Source: Flaccisagitta enflata (lineage: Eukaryota > Chaetognatha > Sagittoidea > Aphragmophora). From it: a DNA stretch of 64,000 nt. Every line of letters begins with the position of its first letter. Position 1 is the first letter of the stretch. The translations under genes and the position numbers were made by a program. The notes beneath the pieces were generated by a model that saw only the letters and a program-made list of their open reading frames with translations, was not told where the DNA came from and made no database searches. This document shows positions 1-13,200 of this stretch, one piece after another. The stretch covers positions 85,622,001 through 85,686,000 of the forward strand of contig OZ231127.1 of assembly GCA_965153355.1 (NCBI GenBank). The letters run 5' to 3'.

Positions 1-2900
1 GATAATCTGATGATCAGGACTCCTGGTCATGATCATCTGATGATCAGGGTCATGATCATCCAATGATCAGGACTCCCGGTCATGATTATCAAACTGATCG
101 TTGGATGATCAAGAGTCCTGGTTGTGATTATCGGATGATCAAGAGTCCTGGTTGTGCTCATTGGATGATCATGAGTTCTGGTTGTGATCATTAGATGATC
201 AAGAGTTGTGGTTGTGATCATTGGATGATCAAGAGTTGTGGTTGTGATCATTGGATGATCAAGAGTCCTGGTTGTGATCATTGGATGATCATGATTCCTG
301 GTCGCGATCATTGGATGATCAAGATTCCTGGATGTAATCTTTGGATGATCAAGAGTCCTGTTCATGATCATGATCACAAAAGTGATGATCAAGAGTCCTG
401 GTCATGATCATTGGATGATCAAGAGTCCTGGTTATGATCATTGGATGATCAAGAGTCCTGGTTATGATCATTGGATGATCAAGAGTTCTGGTTTTGATCA
501 TTGGATGATAAAGAGTTCTGGTTGTGATCATTGGATGATCAAGAGTCCTGGTTGTGCTCTTTGGATGATCAAGAGTCCTGGTTGTGCTCTTTGGATGATC
601 AAGAGTCCTGGTTGTGCTCTTTGGATGATCAAGAGTCCTGGTTGTGCTCTTTGGATGATCAAGAGTCCTGGTTGTGCTCTTTGGATGATCAAGAGTCCTG
701 GTTGTGCTCTTTGGATGATCAAGAGTCCTGGTTGTGCTCTTTGGATGATCAAGAGTCCTGGTTGTGCTCTTTGGATGATCAAGAGTCCTGGTTGTGATCG
801 TTGGATGATCAAGAGTCCTGGTTGTGCTCTTTGGATGATCAAGAGTCCAGGTTGTGATCGTTGGATGATCAAGAGTCCAGGTTGTGATCGTTGGATGATC
901 AAGAGTCCAGGTTGTGATCGTTGGATGATCAAGAGTCCAGGTTGTGATTGTTGGATGATCAAGAGTCCAGGTTGTGATTGTTGGATGATCAAGAGTCCAG
1001 GTTGTGATGGTTGGATGATCAAGAGTCCAGGTTGTGATCGTTGGATGATCAAGAGTCCAGGTTGTGATCGTTGGATGATCAAGAGTCCAGGTTGTGATCG
1101 TTGGATGATCAAGAGTCCAGGTTGTGATCGTTGGATGATCAAGAGTCCAGGTTGTGATCGTTGGATGATCAAGAGTCCAGGTTGTGATCGTTGGATGATC
1201 ATGAGTCCAGGTTGTGATCGTTGGATGATCATGAGTCCAGGTTGTGATCGTTGGATGATCAAGAGTCCAGGTTGTGATCGTTGGATGATCAAGAGTCCAG
1301 GTTGTGATCGTTGGATGATCAAGAGTCCAGGTTGTGATCGTTGGATGATCAAGAGTCCAGGTTGTGATCGTTGGATGATCAAGAGTCCAGGTTGTGATCG
1401 TTGGATGATCAAGAGTCCAGGTTGTGATCGTTGGATGATCAAGAGTCCAGGTTGTGATCGTTGGATGATCAAGAGTCCAGGTTGTGATCGTTGGATGATC
1501 AAGAGTCCAGGTTGTGATCGTTGGATGATCAAGAGTCCAGGTTGTGATCATTGGATGATCAGATCCAGGTTGTGATGTGGATGATCAAGAGTCCAGGTTG
1601 TGACGTTGGATGATCAAGAGTCCAGGTTGGATCTGGATGATCAAGAGTCCAGGTTGTGATCGTTGGATGATCAAGAGTCCTGGTTGTGATCGTTGGATGA
1701 TCAAGAGTCCTGGTTGTGATCGTTGGATGATCAAGAGTCCTGGTTGTGATCGTTGGATGATCAAGAGTCCTGGTTGTGATCGTTGGATGATCAAGAGTCC
1801 TGGTTGTGATCGTTGGATGATCAAGAGTCCTGGTTGTGATCGTTGGATGATCAAGAGTCCTGGTTGTGATCGTTGGATGATCAAGAGTCCTGGTTGTGAT
1901 CGTTGGATGATCAAGAGTCCTGGTTGTGATCGTTGGATGATCAAGAGTCCTGGTTGTGATCGTTGGATGATCAAGAGTCCTGGTTGTGATCGTTGGATGA
2001 TCAAGAGTCCTGGTTGTGATCATTGGATGATCAAGAGTCCTGGTTGTGATCGTTGGATGATCAAGAGTCCTGGTTGTGATCATGGATGATCAAGAGTCCT
2101 GGTTGTGACGTTGATGATCAAGAGTCCTGGTTGTGATCGTTGGATGATCAAGAGTCCTGGTTGTGATCCTTGGATGATCAAGAGTCCTGGTTGTGATCGT
2201 TGGATGATCAAGAGTCCTGGTTGTGATTGTTGGATGATCAAGAGTCTTGGTTGTGATCGTTGGATGATCAAGTCCTGGTTGTGATCGTTGGATGATCAAG
2301 AGTCCTGGTTGTGATCGTTGGATGATCAGGAGTCCTGGTTGTGATCGTTGGATGATCAAGAGTCCTACTTGTGATCGTTGGATGATCAAGAGTCCTGGTT
2401 GTGATCGTGATGATCAAGAGTCCTGGTTGTGATCATGGGATGATCAAGAGTCCTAGTTGTGATCATGGGATGATCAAGAGTCCTGGTTGTGATCATAGGA
2501 TGATCAAGAGTCCTTGCTGTGATCGTTGGATGATCAAGAGTCCTGGTTGTGATCGTTGGATGATCAAGAGTCCTGGTTGTGATCGTTGGATGATCAAGAG
2601 TCCTGGTTGTGATCGTTGGATGATCAAGAGTCCTGGTTGTGATCGTTGGATGATCAAGAGTCCTGGTTGTGATCGTTGGATGATCAAGAGTCCTGGTTGT
2701 GATTGTTGGATGATCAAGGGTCCTAGTTGTGATCATTGGATGATCAAGAGTCCTGGTTGTGATCCTTGGATGATCAAGAGTCCTGGTTGTGATCCTTGGA
2801 TGATCAAGAGTCCTGGTTGTGATCCTTGGATGATCAAGAGTCCTGGTTGTGATCCTTGGATGATAAATAGTACTGGTTGTGATCGTTGGATGATCTAGTC
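1..2900. repeat. 30-bp minisatellite array
   Basis: About 95 tandem copies of a 30-bp unit of the form TTGGATGATCAAGAGTCC followed by TGGTTGTGATCG. Each unit carries two GATC sites. Variants are arranged in blocks: units with GCTCTTT at about 541-840, units with GAGTCCAGG at about 841-1700, and GAGTCCTGG units afterwards. Copies 1-350 are the most degraded. Because 30 is a multiple of three the array stays open in several frames on both strands; the resulting repetitive proteins are not genes. The array runs off the left edge. Confidence 0.97.
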
Positions 2901-2951
2901 CTGGTTGTGATCATGGTAGTGATGATGTCTTTTTTCACTTTCTCTGTTTCT

Positions 2952-2952
<1 letters not shown>

Positions 2953-2990
<38 letters not shown>

Positions 2991-3012
2991 CCTCCCCTCT
3001 CCCTCCCTCCCC
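2953..3012. repeat. (CT)n microsatellite
   Basis: Pure CT run followed by CCCTCC-rich sequence, joining the 30-bp array to the next minisatellite. Confidence 0.95.
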
Positions 3013-3020
3013 TATGTAGA

Positions 3021-3200
3021 GTGATCCTCCAAACTGGAGGAACGATCCTCCAAACTGGAGGAACGATCCTCCAAACTGGAGGAACGATCCTCCAAACTGG
3101 AGGAACGATCCTCCAAACTGGAGGAACGATCCTCCAAACTGGAGGAACGATCCTCCAAACTGGAGGAACGATCCTCCAAACTGGAGGAACGATCCTCCAA
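3021..3200. repeat. 21-bp minisatellite with palindromic core
   Basis: About nine copies of GATCCTCCAAACTGGAGGAAC. Within each unit CCTCC pairs with GGAGG around AAACT, so every copy can form a small hairpin. Confidence 0.95.
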
Positions 3201-3530
3201 ATTGCTAGAATGATCCAAATTGCATATTTAAATCCCCTTTTAAACCCCAGCCAATAAGCCCCAACCATTCCTATTTTATTTTGGAGGAACTCAGAAAGAG
3301 ATATAGTGAGAGTTCCTCCAATATTATCCTCCAAATTGGAGGAACGATCCTCCAAATTGCTAAAATCATCCAAAATGCAATTCTAAATCCCCTATTAAAC
3401 CCCAGCCAATAAGCCCCAACCATTCCAATTTTATTTTGGAGGAACTCAGAAAGAGATATAGTGAGAGTTCCTCCAATATTATCCTCCAAATTGGAGGAAC
3501 GATCCTCCAAATTGCTAGAATGATCCAAAC

Positions 3531-3535
<5 letters not shown>
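3188..3535. repeat. 155-bp tandem duplication
   Basis: Two full 155-bp copies (3188-3342 and 3343-3497) and the start of a third at 3498, which ends in a CT run at 3534-3571. Each copy contains the CCTCCAAATTGGAGG core of the neighbouring 21-bp minisatellite, so the two repeats share an origin. Confidence 0.9.
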
Positions 3536-3575
<40 letters not shown>

Positions 3576-3619
3576 AATGTCCTCCAAACTGAGGAGCGTT
3601 CCTCCAAACTGAGGAGGCC

Positions 3620-4760
3620 TCCAACTTTTCCAAGGTCTGACCAGAAAGGTGTGAGAAAATTGTTTTGGTTGAAACTTGGTATGGAGTCTAAATGGAAGGA
3701 CTCAGCATATGCAAACTATTTATCCTGTTAAACCAGCCTACCACCCAACCAGCCTACTGGCCTAAAAGTGAAAAACGTGCATAACTTTGGCATTTTTCAA
3801 CCGATTTGGCTGAAATTTGGTATGGAGTCTCTAAATGGAAGGCCTCAACATATGTATATGATTTATATGCATTTGAGCATGCTAACCGGCCAAACTGACC
3901 TACCACCCACCCAACCAGCCAACCGGCCTTAAAGTGAAAAACTTGCGTAATTTGTCATTTTTCAACTGATTTATTGAAACTTGGTATGGAGTCTCTAAAT
4001 GGAAGGACTCAGCATATGCAAACTATTTATCCTGTTAAACCAGCCTACCACCCAACCAGCCTACCAGCCTAAAAATGAAATATGTGCATATCTTTGGCAT
4101 TTTTCAACCGATTTTGTTGAAATTTGGTGTGGAGTCTCCAAATGGAAGGACTCATCATACGTATGTGATTTATATGCATTTGAGCATGCTAACCGGCCAA
4201 ACTGACCTACCACCCAACCAGCCTACCTACCAAAAAGTGAAAACTTGCATAACTTTGTCATTTTTCAATCAATTTGGTTGAAACTTGATATGGAGTCTCT
4301 AAATGGAAGAACTCAACATATGCACACTATTTATCCTGTCAAACCAGCCTACCACTCAACCAGCCTACCAGCCTACCAGCCTAAAAGTGAAAAATGTGCA
4401 TATCTTTGGCGTTTTTCAACCAATTAGGTTGAAACTTGGTATGGAGTCTCTAAATGGAAGGACTCAGCACATGTATGTGATTTATTTATGTTTGAGCATG
4501 CCAACCAGCCAAACCCACCTACCACCCAACCAGCTTACCGGCGTAAAAGTTAAAAACTTGCATAAGTTGGATATTTTTCAACCAATTTGGTTGAAACTTG
4601 GTATGGAGTCTCTAAATGAAAGACCTCAACATATGCACACTATTTATCCAAACCAGTTTACCACCCAACCACCCTACTAGCCTAAAAGTGAAAAATGTGC
4701 ATAACTTTGCCATTTTTCATCGGATGTGCATGAAACTTTGTATGGAGGCTCTTAATTATA
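3620..4760. repeat. Dimeric satellite, about 310-bp period
   Basis: The landmark TGGTATGGAGTC recurs near 3676, 3820, 3986, 4129, 4290, 4438, 4601 and 4738. Spacing alternates between about 145 and 163 bp, and every second copy is the better match, so the higher-order unit is about 310 bp. Each monomer contains runs like CCACCCAACCAGCCTACC. The last copy decays at about 4760. Nothing coding is seen between here and the first MCTP exon at 5128. Confidence 0.9.
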
Positions 4761-5127
4761 GTTTTAGCGAACTTACAGGGTTAGCGATCTTTTGGTCATA
4801 GCGATCTTATGGAATTGGTGATCTATAACCCCCTTCCGTCGCGGACCCAGATACTGATCAGATTTTTCATGAAAAGTGGGAGAACTAAAGAGGAAACGAG
4901 AGATAGTAAGTAATAAAAGCAAAAACATTAAGAAAAAAAAATTGATCTTAAACTTTTTAACTTTCTCTTTCTCTTCCATGGTGAAAAATATAAAGATTTT
5001 TATGCCTTTTAAGTAGTAAAAGCAGGTTTTTCTTTTCCAAAAAGAGGAAGGGGCGCTAATTAGGGAGGGGGCGGTAACTAGGAGAAAAACGGTACATAAT
5101 TTTTGTCCCATCCCATCCTTCCATTAG

Positions 5128-8100
5128 GCGGCGAGGATTTGGAGCGTGACGCGGCGACGACGAGCGTCATCGCCGACGATGATTCCGACTACAGCGACAG
5201 CGCCGAAGCCCCACCTCCAACTCAGCCTCATCGCATCGCGAGCGGCTCCATGGGCGCCATCGGCAGAGGAGGAGGAGGAGGAGGAGGAGATGGAGATGGT
5301 CATTCGCCGGTGGTTCGAAGAAGACGCGCGGCCACGGGCCCAGATCCACCCACGTCTTCCGGCGGGGATGCGTTGGACTGCTGTGGCGTCTCCAGGAGCC
5401 AGGTTAGTACATTCCCAACTTTTATATATGCGCCATGTGAACACCTTGAGCTCTGCCTCTTGGTGGCGGAGTTGAGAAATAGACTCTCTTTAATTGGGGA
5501 TTGACTGATTGGCGATTGCCCGTCTCGAATTTGGGTCATTTGTTTCGTCTCGATTGATTCACTGTACCATGCATTGATCGTACCAAAACTTTTGGCAAAA
5601 GTGTCATTCCTTAGATTGCCAAGCACGAAAGATTCTTGAATTGATAAAGTCCGAATTTCTTGGCTAATTATTGTTTGTTAAACAAGATATGAAATAGATT
5701 TTTGTGAAATCATTAAATACACATTACTCATTAGAATTGCTACAGCGCGAGTTGGTAAAAAGACTATTGACTTGTGTGTTTATTGAAATAGTCAATGCGA
5801 GAATGAATAGGCCCTAGGCTGTCATTTCGTATGAATCCGATGTCCATTTTGCAATTTTGCCTGCCAGATGGCGTCGATTGAGTCTTCGTCGCCGAGTTCC
5901 TCGGGAAGCCACGGCCATCCGACGTTGACGCCTCCGCCGACGAGACGCAAACCGGCCAAGAGTCACGTCATATCCGGCGCCGGTATCTGGACAGGCATCA
6001 AGGCCACGCTCGGAGCAGGCGTCAAAAGAAGACAGGCCAGAAGTCTGACGAACAGGTCATTTGACGGGGTACTTATCAAAATCGAGTCGGCTAAAATTTC
6101 ATTATGATATATACATGTACATGTATACACACACATAAATACATGTATTTATGTAATTTAATTACATGTGATTAATGTCAGGGCTTTGACTTTCTTTGAA
6201 CATTTTAAGTCCTTGGTTCTTTTATGAGATTTCGCCTAATTTTTGCTTACAACGTAAGGCTACACCATTCTTTTTTGTCAGACACCATCTCACATCAGTA
6301 TTCTTCATTTCCTTTGTATTAGCCATACCTAGGCTACATCATCTCATAAATTCTTGAATATTTTGTACATCGATATTCAATAGGCCTACCTTTGTAACTT
6401 ATACCTGCTTAATGTAACCTAACTTTTGCAGATCCAGTGATTGCACGAGCAGGGCCGAAAGTTCTAGATTTTTGTCCCCGACGAACAGTTTTCGTCGGTG
6501 ACTATGAAGTAGCAGTGATGTGTAGTCTGTCTGTCTGTCTGTGTGTCTGTCTGTTTGTCTGTTTAAAACCCTTGATATTTTTGGAATCAGACTTCAGAAT
6601 TTTATGAAACTTTGCTGGTGTTGTTTATAGGTCAATAGGAGCTTGTGCACCAATTTTCAAAAAAATTCATTAACTTTTACTACCCTTTGCCTATTATTTT
6701 TGTAGTAATATTTAGCTGGGACTTAAGCGTTTTACATAGGTAGAGGGTAGTAAAGGTTTATGAATTTTTTTTTAATTTGGTATACAAGTAGAGGGTAGTA
6801 AATAAACAACCCCTGCAAAATTCGAATTAAATCTGAAGTCTGGTTTATGAGATATTAGTTTATTTATGTAGTAGTATGTTGCTAGGACTTAGGCAATTTA
6901 CATAGGCAAAGGGTAGTAAAGGTATGTGAATTTTTTTCTAATTTGATAAGCATGTAGAGGGTAGTAAATAAATAAGCCCTGCAAAATTCGAATTAAATCT
7001 GAAGTCTGGTTTATGAGATATTAGCTTATTTATGTAGTAATATGTTACTATGACTTAGGCAGTTTATATAGGCAAAGGGTAGCAAAGTTATGTGAATTCT
7101 TTTTTAATTTGGTATACAAGTAAAGGATATTAATTGAAGTGCCCCTGCAAAATTCGAATTAAATCTGAAGTCTGGTTTATAAGATATTAGCTTATTAATG
7201 TAGTAATATATTACTAGGACTTTAGCAATTTCTATAGAGGATTGGAGTTGGAATTCTTTTACTATCTCAATTATTACATTCTGATTTTTTCTTTAGGTTT
7301 GCCATCATGGATTTCAAGATTCATCTTCAACTACTGTCACCATCTTCAACTACTGTCACCATCTTCAACTACTGTCACCATCTTCAACTACTGTCACCAT
7401 CTTCAACTACTGTCACCATCTTCAACTACTGTCACCATCTTCAACTACTGTCACCATCTTCAACTACTGTCATCATCTTCAACTACTGTCATCATCTTCA
7501 ACTACTGTCATCATCTTCAACTACTGTCATCATCTTCAACTACTGTCATCATCTTCAACTACTGTCATCATCTTCAACTACTGTCATCATCTTCAACTAC
7601 TGTCATCATCTTCAACTTTGAAAAAATTTTTTGAAAATTTCAAAAAAAAATTTTTTTGAAAATTTTTTAATTTGGTATACAAGTGAAGGATATTAATTGA
7701 ACTGCCCCTGCAAAATTCGAATTAAATCTGAAGTCTGGTTTATAAGATATTAGCTTATTAATGTAGTAATATGTTACTAGGACTTGGGCAATTTATATAG
7801 AGGATTGGAGTTGATGAATTCTTTTACTTGCTCATTTATTACATTCTGATTTTTCTTTAGGTTTGCCATCATGGATTTCAAGATTCATCTTCAACTACTG
7901 TCATCATCTTCAACTACTGTCATCATCTTCAACTACTGTCATCATCTTCAACTACTGTCATCATCTTCAACTACTGTCATCATCTTCAACTACTGTTATC
8001 ATCTTCAACTAGTGTCATCATCTTCAACTACTGTCATCATCTTCAACTACTGTCATCATCTTCAACTACTGTCATCATCTTCAACTACTGTCATCATCTT

Positions 8101-10203
8101 CAACTAGTGTCATCATCTTCAACTAGTGTCATCATCTTCAACTAGTGTCATCATCTTCAACTACTGTCATCATCTTCAACTACTGTCATCATCTTCAACT
8201 ACTGTCATCATCTTCAACTACTGTCATTACCTTTAAAAATTTTTTTTTGAAAATTTGTTTTTGAAAATTTTTTTGAAAAATTTTTGAAATTTTTTTTTTT
8301 TTTTTTTTTTGAAAAATTTTTGAAATTTTTTTTTTTAAAAAATTTAAAATTTTTTTTTGAAAAATTTTTTGAAAATTTTTAAAAAGTTTTATTCTTTCTT
8401 CACTATTCATCATCTTCAACTACTGTCATTACCTTTAAAATTTTTTTTGAAAATTTTTTTGAAATTTTTTGAAAAATTTTTTGAAATTTTTTTTTTTTTT
8501 TGAAAAATTTTTGAAATTTTTTTTTTGAAAATTTTTTGAAAATTTTTTTGAAAAATTTTTGAAAATTTTTAGAAAGTTTTTTGAAATTTGTTTGAAAAAT
8601 TTTTTGAAAACTTTTTTAAAATTTTTTTTTTTTTTTTTGAATTTTTAAATTTTTGGAAAGTTTTTTTGGAAAGTTTTTTGAAATTTGTTATGAAAAATTT
8701 TTTGAAAAATTTTTTTGAAAATTTTTTAAAAACTTTTTTGAACATGTTTTTCTTAGATTTTTGTTGTCATTATCAATCATGGTTGTCGTCATCATCATCC
8801 ACTATTGTTATCGTTATTAGGTTTAGTCATCATTAAAACAATATTGAATGTTTTTTTTTCTTTTTCCTTGAAATTACTGTCTTGTCGTGTGTCTCATCGA
8901 GTTGCGTTTACGCAACGAGAAAGCTTCAAAAATTACAGTCCCCAGTCGGGGACTGTAATTTTGAAGCTTTTTCCTCTTGGTTTGGACATTTGCTCTGTTG
9001 AGATTTGAAGCTCAGTGGAAAAAAAATGAAATTGAATCAATCCTCACATAGCTACCATCGCCATACCATTTTCATCCCTTTGCAGTAATAGCACCCCGCT
9101 ATAAGGGACCTAAGAGCAATATAAGAAATTTGTCTATAATATATACAAGTGGCCCCTTGGCATCCGCTATTGCGGGGTCCAACTGTAATTAACAAGGCCA
9201 ACACCTATAAGTCGCGTGCAAGACATAAATAACTTAAGATGACTTTTATTGACTCAAGATGACTTAAAATAACTCAAGACAACTGTAAATGACTTAAAAA
9301 AACCTAAAATGGCTGAAATGACTACTTTGACCTATTTGACTTAAGTGACTTATGATAACTTAGAATGACTTAGAATAACTAGAAATAACTTAATCTATAA
9401 TTAAAAAGTAAAGTGTGACGGACCGACGGACCGACGGACCGACAGAGCGGGTTGTAGAGTCGCGTGCACGCGACTATAAAGCTTCGAAAAAGGAAGAGCT
9501 TTGGTAACTTTTGGCCCCGCACGTGAAAGTTTCATTGAATCTGTACCAATTTGTATATTATTCTTTTTTATCCTTCCCTCACCTTCGTCGTCTACACTAT
9601 CAGCTATTTGATATCGTGAAAAGGTTGGTATAGATTTTTCACTTGTTGGCATGACGTAGCATTTGGTCTTATTGACACTACAGTTAGTTTGCATGCGCTG
9701 CACAGTCATTACTACAGTTCTTGATGGGCTAGTTGTAGTTTTTAGCTGCAGCGCTGCGTGGTTATCGATGATTTTCGTAAACAAACAAAAAAAACTTTTC
9801 ATTTTTGTTTAAAATTCGTGACAGTTGCTCCTTCTTTTCTCTCCTTGAACTCTATTTACGGTGAGTCCGATGGTCTGGTTTGGTCTGTCTGTCTGTCCGA
9901 TTTTTATTCATTCCGTTAATTGAAGTGCTCACGGGCTCGGCTTTTTACCGAGACAGAATTGACATCCTACGGTTTTGATTCTCACGCCACATTTGTCATT
10001 CTCACTCCATTATCCCGCCTGAATTTCCACCCTATTTTATTCCTTCGTTACGTCACGTTTATTTTCTTAAACCCTAGACTTTCGTTTTGATGTTACGTTT
10101 TTGCATTTTTGTTCCGTTTTCCCCGTTTTGACGTGATACTGAATGAATTGATCTGTAGTTCCCGCTCTCGCACTTTCCCACTTCCATAACTTTAGTCTGT
10201 AGG

Positions 10204-10270
<67 letters not shown>

Positions 10271-13200
10271 CTTTATTTTTTCGTTCTTTCTTTCTTTTTT
10301 TCTTTCTTTTTTTCTTTCTTTCTCTCTTTCTTGCTTCTTTCTCGCTCTCTATTTCGCACTCTATCTCGCTCTTTCTCTCTCTTTTCTCTTAGTCTTATCT
10401 TTGTCTTTCTATCTCTCTTACTCTCTCCCTTTTCACTTTTTAGGTGCGACAAAGCACCTCTATAACAAGCTGTGTCCGCTGGTCGGTCTGTCGGTCTGTA
10501 ACGCATTCGTTCGACGATCCTCACGTCGCACCTATTGGCCTAGTTGGCCTGGTTTTTCTTTCATTTCGGTTTCCGTTCGTCGTTATGTTCATTTCTTTCT
10601 GAATATTTCTTTCTTTGTTTCTACCACTTTTCCCTCCTCTCTCTCTCTTTCTCTTTCTTTTTAGTCGCGTGCTACGCGACTCTACAACCCGCTTTGTCGT
10701 CCGTCCGTCCGTCGTCGGTCCGTCGGTCCGTCCGTCCGTCACACTTTACTTTTTTTTGGTTTTTGCGGTCTTCGGCCTTACTGCTCCTGCCCAAATGATG
10801 GAGTGGCCTTAAATATGGCCCCTGCCCACCCGCACGCGACTTCGGTAGCCGTGTATCCGGCCTTGTTTTCTTCTTTTCTTTCATTTCGGTGTCCGTTCGT
10901 CGTTCTGTTCCTTTCTGTTTCTTTCTTTTTTTCTGTTTCCTCCACTGTTTCTTTTACTTTTCCCTCTACTTTTCCCTCTTGTCTTTCTCTCTCTCTCCAT
11001 GCCCCTTTTTTCTTTCTCCCTTTTTCACTCACTCCCTCTACTTCCCTCTGTTCAAACAGGAAAGATCGCCTTCCATCAGTGGACCGACTGTCAGTAAGTC
11101 AGCCAGACATCCGGCCTGACGATGACGACGATGACGACGATGAGAATGAGGACGACGACGACGGTCTCGTTGACGCGACACCCGGCGCACAACGGCCTTC
11201 CGTTGGCGCCGGAAGTGGCGCTACCATCGACCACCAAGACAACAATAGACAGCGCGAAGGCGTTGGTGGTGGTGGTGGTGGGAAGGGGAAAGGACGCGGA
11301 CGTCTCTCCGATGAAGTGGCCTCATTCTCCAGTCCTGATGTCATGAAACGGAAGAAAAAAGCCGAAGCCATCGCCAGAGATTCACAAATGGTGAGACAAG
11401 GGGTGCATGGTATATTTGCATAAAGGCCTGTATGTGAGAGGTGGAAGTCTGCGTGCACGAGCAGATGTACAGTCAAAGTCTTGCGCCAGATCACGTTCCT
11501 TTTCTGGGGTATCTCATTATACTGGTTAGGAGAGATGACATTATTGTTAATTACTGGTTTGAATGGTCGGCTTTGATCAACTTGAAAATTATGTGTATGG
11601 CTGGCCACCAGTAACTTTCTGTGCATCTAACAAGGTTAACCGAACCATGGCGTGTGTGGGTGATGAATGTCTAACCAAGAATTTGGGCAAGCGCTGTGAT
11701 GCAAAACTACTTGTTAACGATAAAAAAGACAGGTTTTGAGCATGGATTGCAGACATATACACCAACAGACAGATAGACCAACAGGCAGCGCCAGCGGTTA
11801 TATCGGTTGAGACGCGACTCTGTAGTGTTTGACTTTAACACTTTTTCCACGAGCGCTGTGATATTTTGTCGATGAACTGGAAATTGGTTTTCATCGTTGA
11901 TCAAACAAAAAAGCTTTTAGGTTTTGTTTTTTTTTATGTCGGCGATTTTTTCCCCCTTTTCCCCCCTGGTTAACAGGATAGCAGCTACGCCGACGAGGAA
12001 GAATTAGGAGCCGTCGGTGGCGTTGGTTCTACTATGCACGTACGTAATGGACCGGGCTATCTGAGAACCATTTCAATCAATCGATTTATAAATAAAAGAT
12101 TGGCAAACAGATGCTGTAGCTGTTACAGGGATACGTTACACAAATTACAAGATGATGCTACGGCTACCACAATGAATTTCAAGATTCTATGTCTGTCATT
12201 GCGTTTAAGTACGCAAATTGTATCGTGGTGCAATGTAACAGTAATGAAGAGATGAATCTAAATTGTATTTGCTCGATTTGCATTGAAATACTTTCAATAG
12301 GAATCTTCATTTTGTGACTTCAGGTAATTGATTCCACTGAGGCGAGCCTGCAAAAGGAACGGAGGCAAAAATTACGGCAATATCCGTTCTTCCAGTTGGA
12401 AGTAAATCTGAGATCTGGTCACGATCTCCTCGCTAAAGATTACTGCGGGACTTCCGATCCTTATGTCAAGTTTAAATGCGACGGGAAGCAACTGTACAGG
12501 TACGTACTTTATCCTTCTCCACCCGGCCATCCCAAGTGCGCTCAGTTGCCTGCAATTGCAACAATCATAAAACTAGTGTTTAAAATCATTAACATGCGCT
12601 TGGTAGCATTTTATGAGATAACCATCTTTCTCCCCCCCCCCCACCTCTTCGCCCCCTTACCATCTTTGCTCGTTCCACCTCCCCCCTTACCCCCCTTCTC
12701 CCCCCCTCGGGCTTTCCTCTCTCCGCACAGATCTCGAATTATCAACAAGAATTTAAACCCTGTTTGGGACGAGGCTTTTTCAATCGCCGTTGAAGACGTT
12801 TTTAAACCAGTCACTGTCAAAGTGTACGACTACGACTGGGGAGCCTCGGACGACTTTATTGGACAAACTATGATCGATCTCTCACAATTAGATCTCAATA
12901 CACTCACAGAACTCAGGTTTTCAATTGGTTGTACTTTTTAATTCTAGTCCTTATCAATACATCTTAACTTTGCAGCCCGAGGGTTATGCGATGGTGAAGA
13001 TCGGCCAATTTAATCATTTATTTACTCTTGACGAAGGAAGGACGAAACCAGACTGCAGTGCAAAGCCTGCATCTTCATCAATCATGATCGTCATAGAATC
13101 TAATTTCTTGTTTCTTCAGGTTGGATCTTTACGATCCAAAATCTCGCACCGCGGATTTATACATGGGCTATATATTATTAGATGTGGAATTGAAGCCAAA

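Noticed and set aside
349-2898. Open frames of up to 403 codons on both strands (MIKSPGCDRW and ITTWTLDHP repeats)
   Set aside because: They follow from a 30-bp tandem repeat whose length is divisible by three; all copies are DNA-level repeats with no start, splice or codon signal.
7242-8107. [15 protein letters not shown]-type repeat proteins, also at 35926-37157
   Set aside because: 18-bp minisatellite inside a mobile element; three frames on the same strand are equally open.
9193-9478. SINE assignment for the hairpin-ended elements
   Set aside because: No A box and B box could be found near the 5' end, and one insertion has no target duplication; the 21-bp flanking repeat at 33927 remains a point in favour and is reported separately.
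9500-9802. Minus-strand frame with [15 protein letters not shown] as a possible reverse-transcriptase remnant
   Set aside because: One short NKTK-like motif is too little; no catalytic or flanking blocks were found nearby.
12917-13119. Open stretch [16 protein letters not shown] in MCTP intron as a possible extra exon
   Set aside because: It follows an AG, but its open frame does not fit the phase of the preceding exon; skipping it joins 12916 to 13120 in frame and gives a normal C2 domain end.
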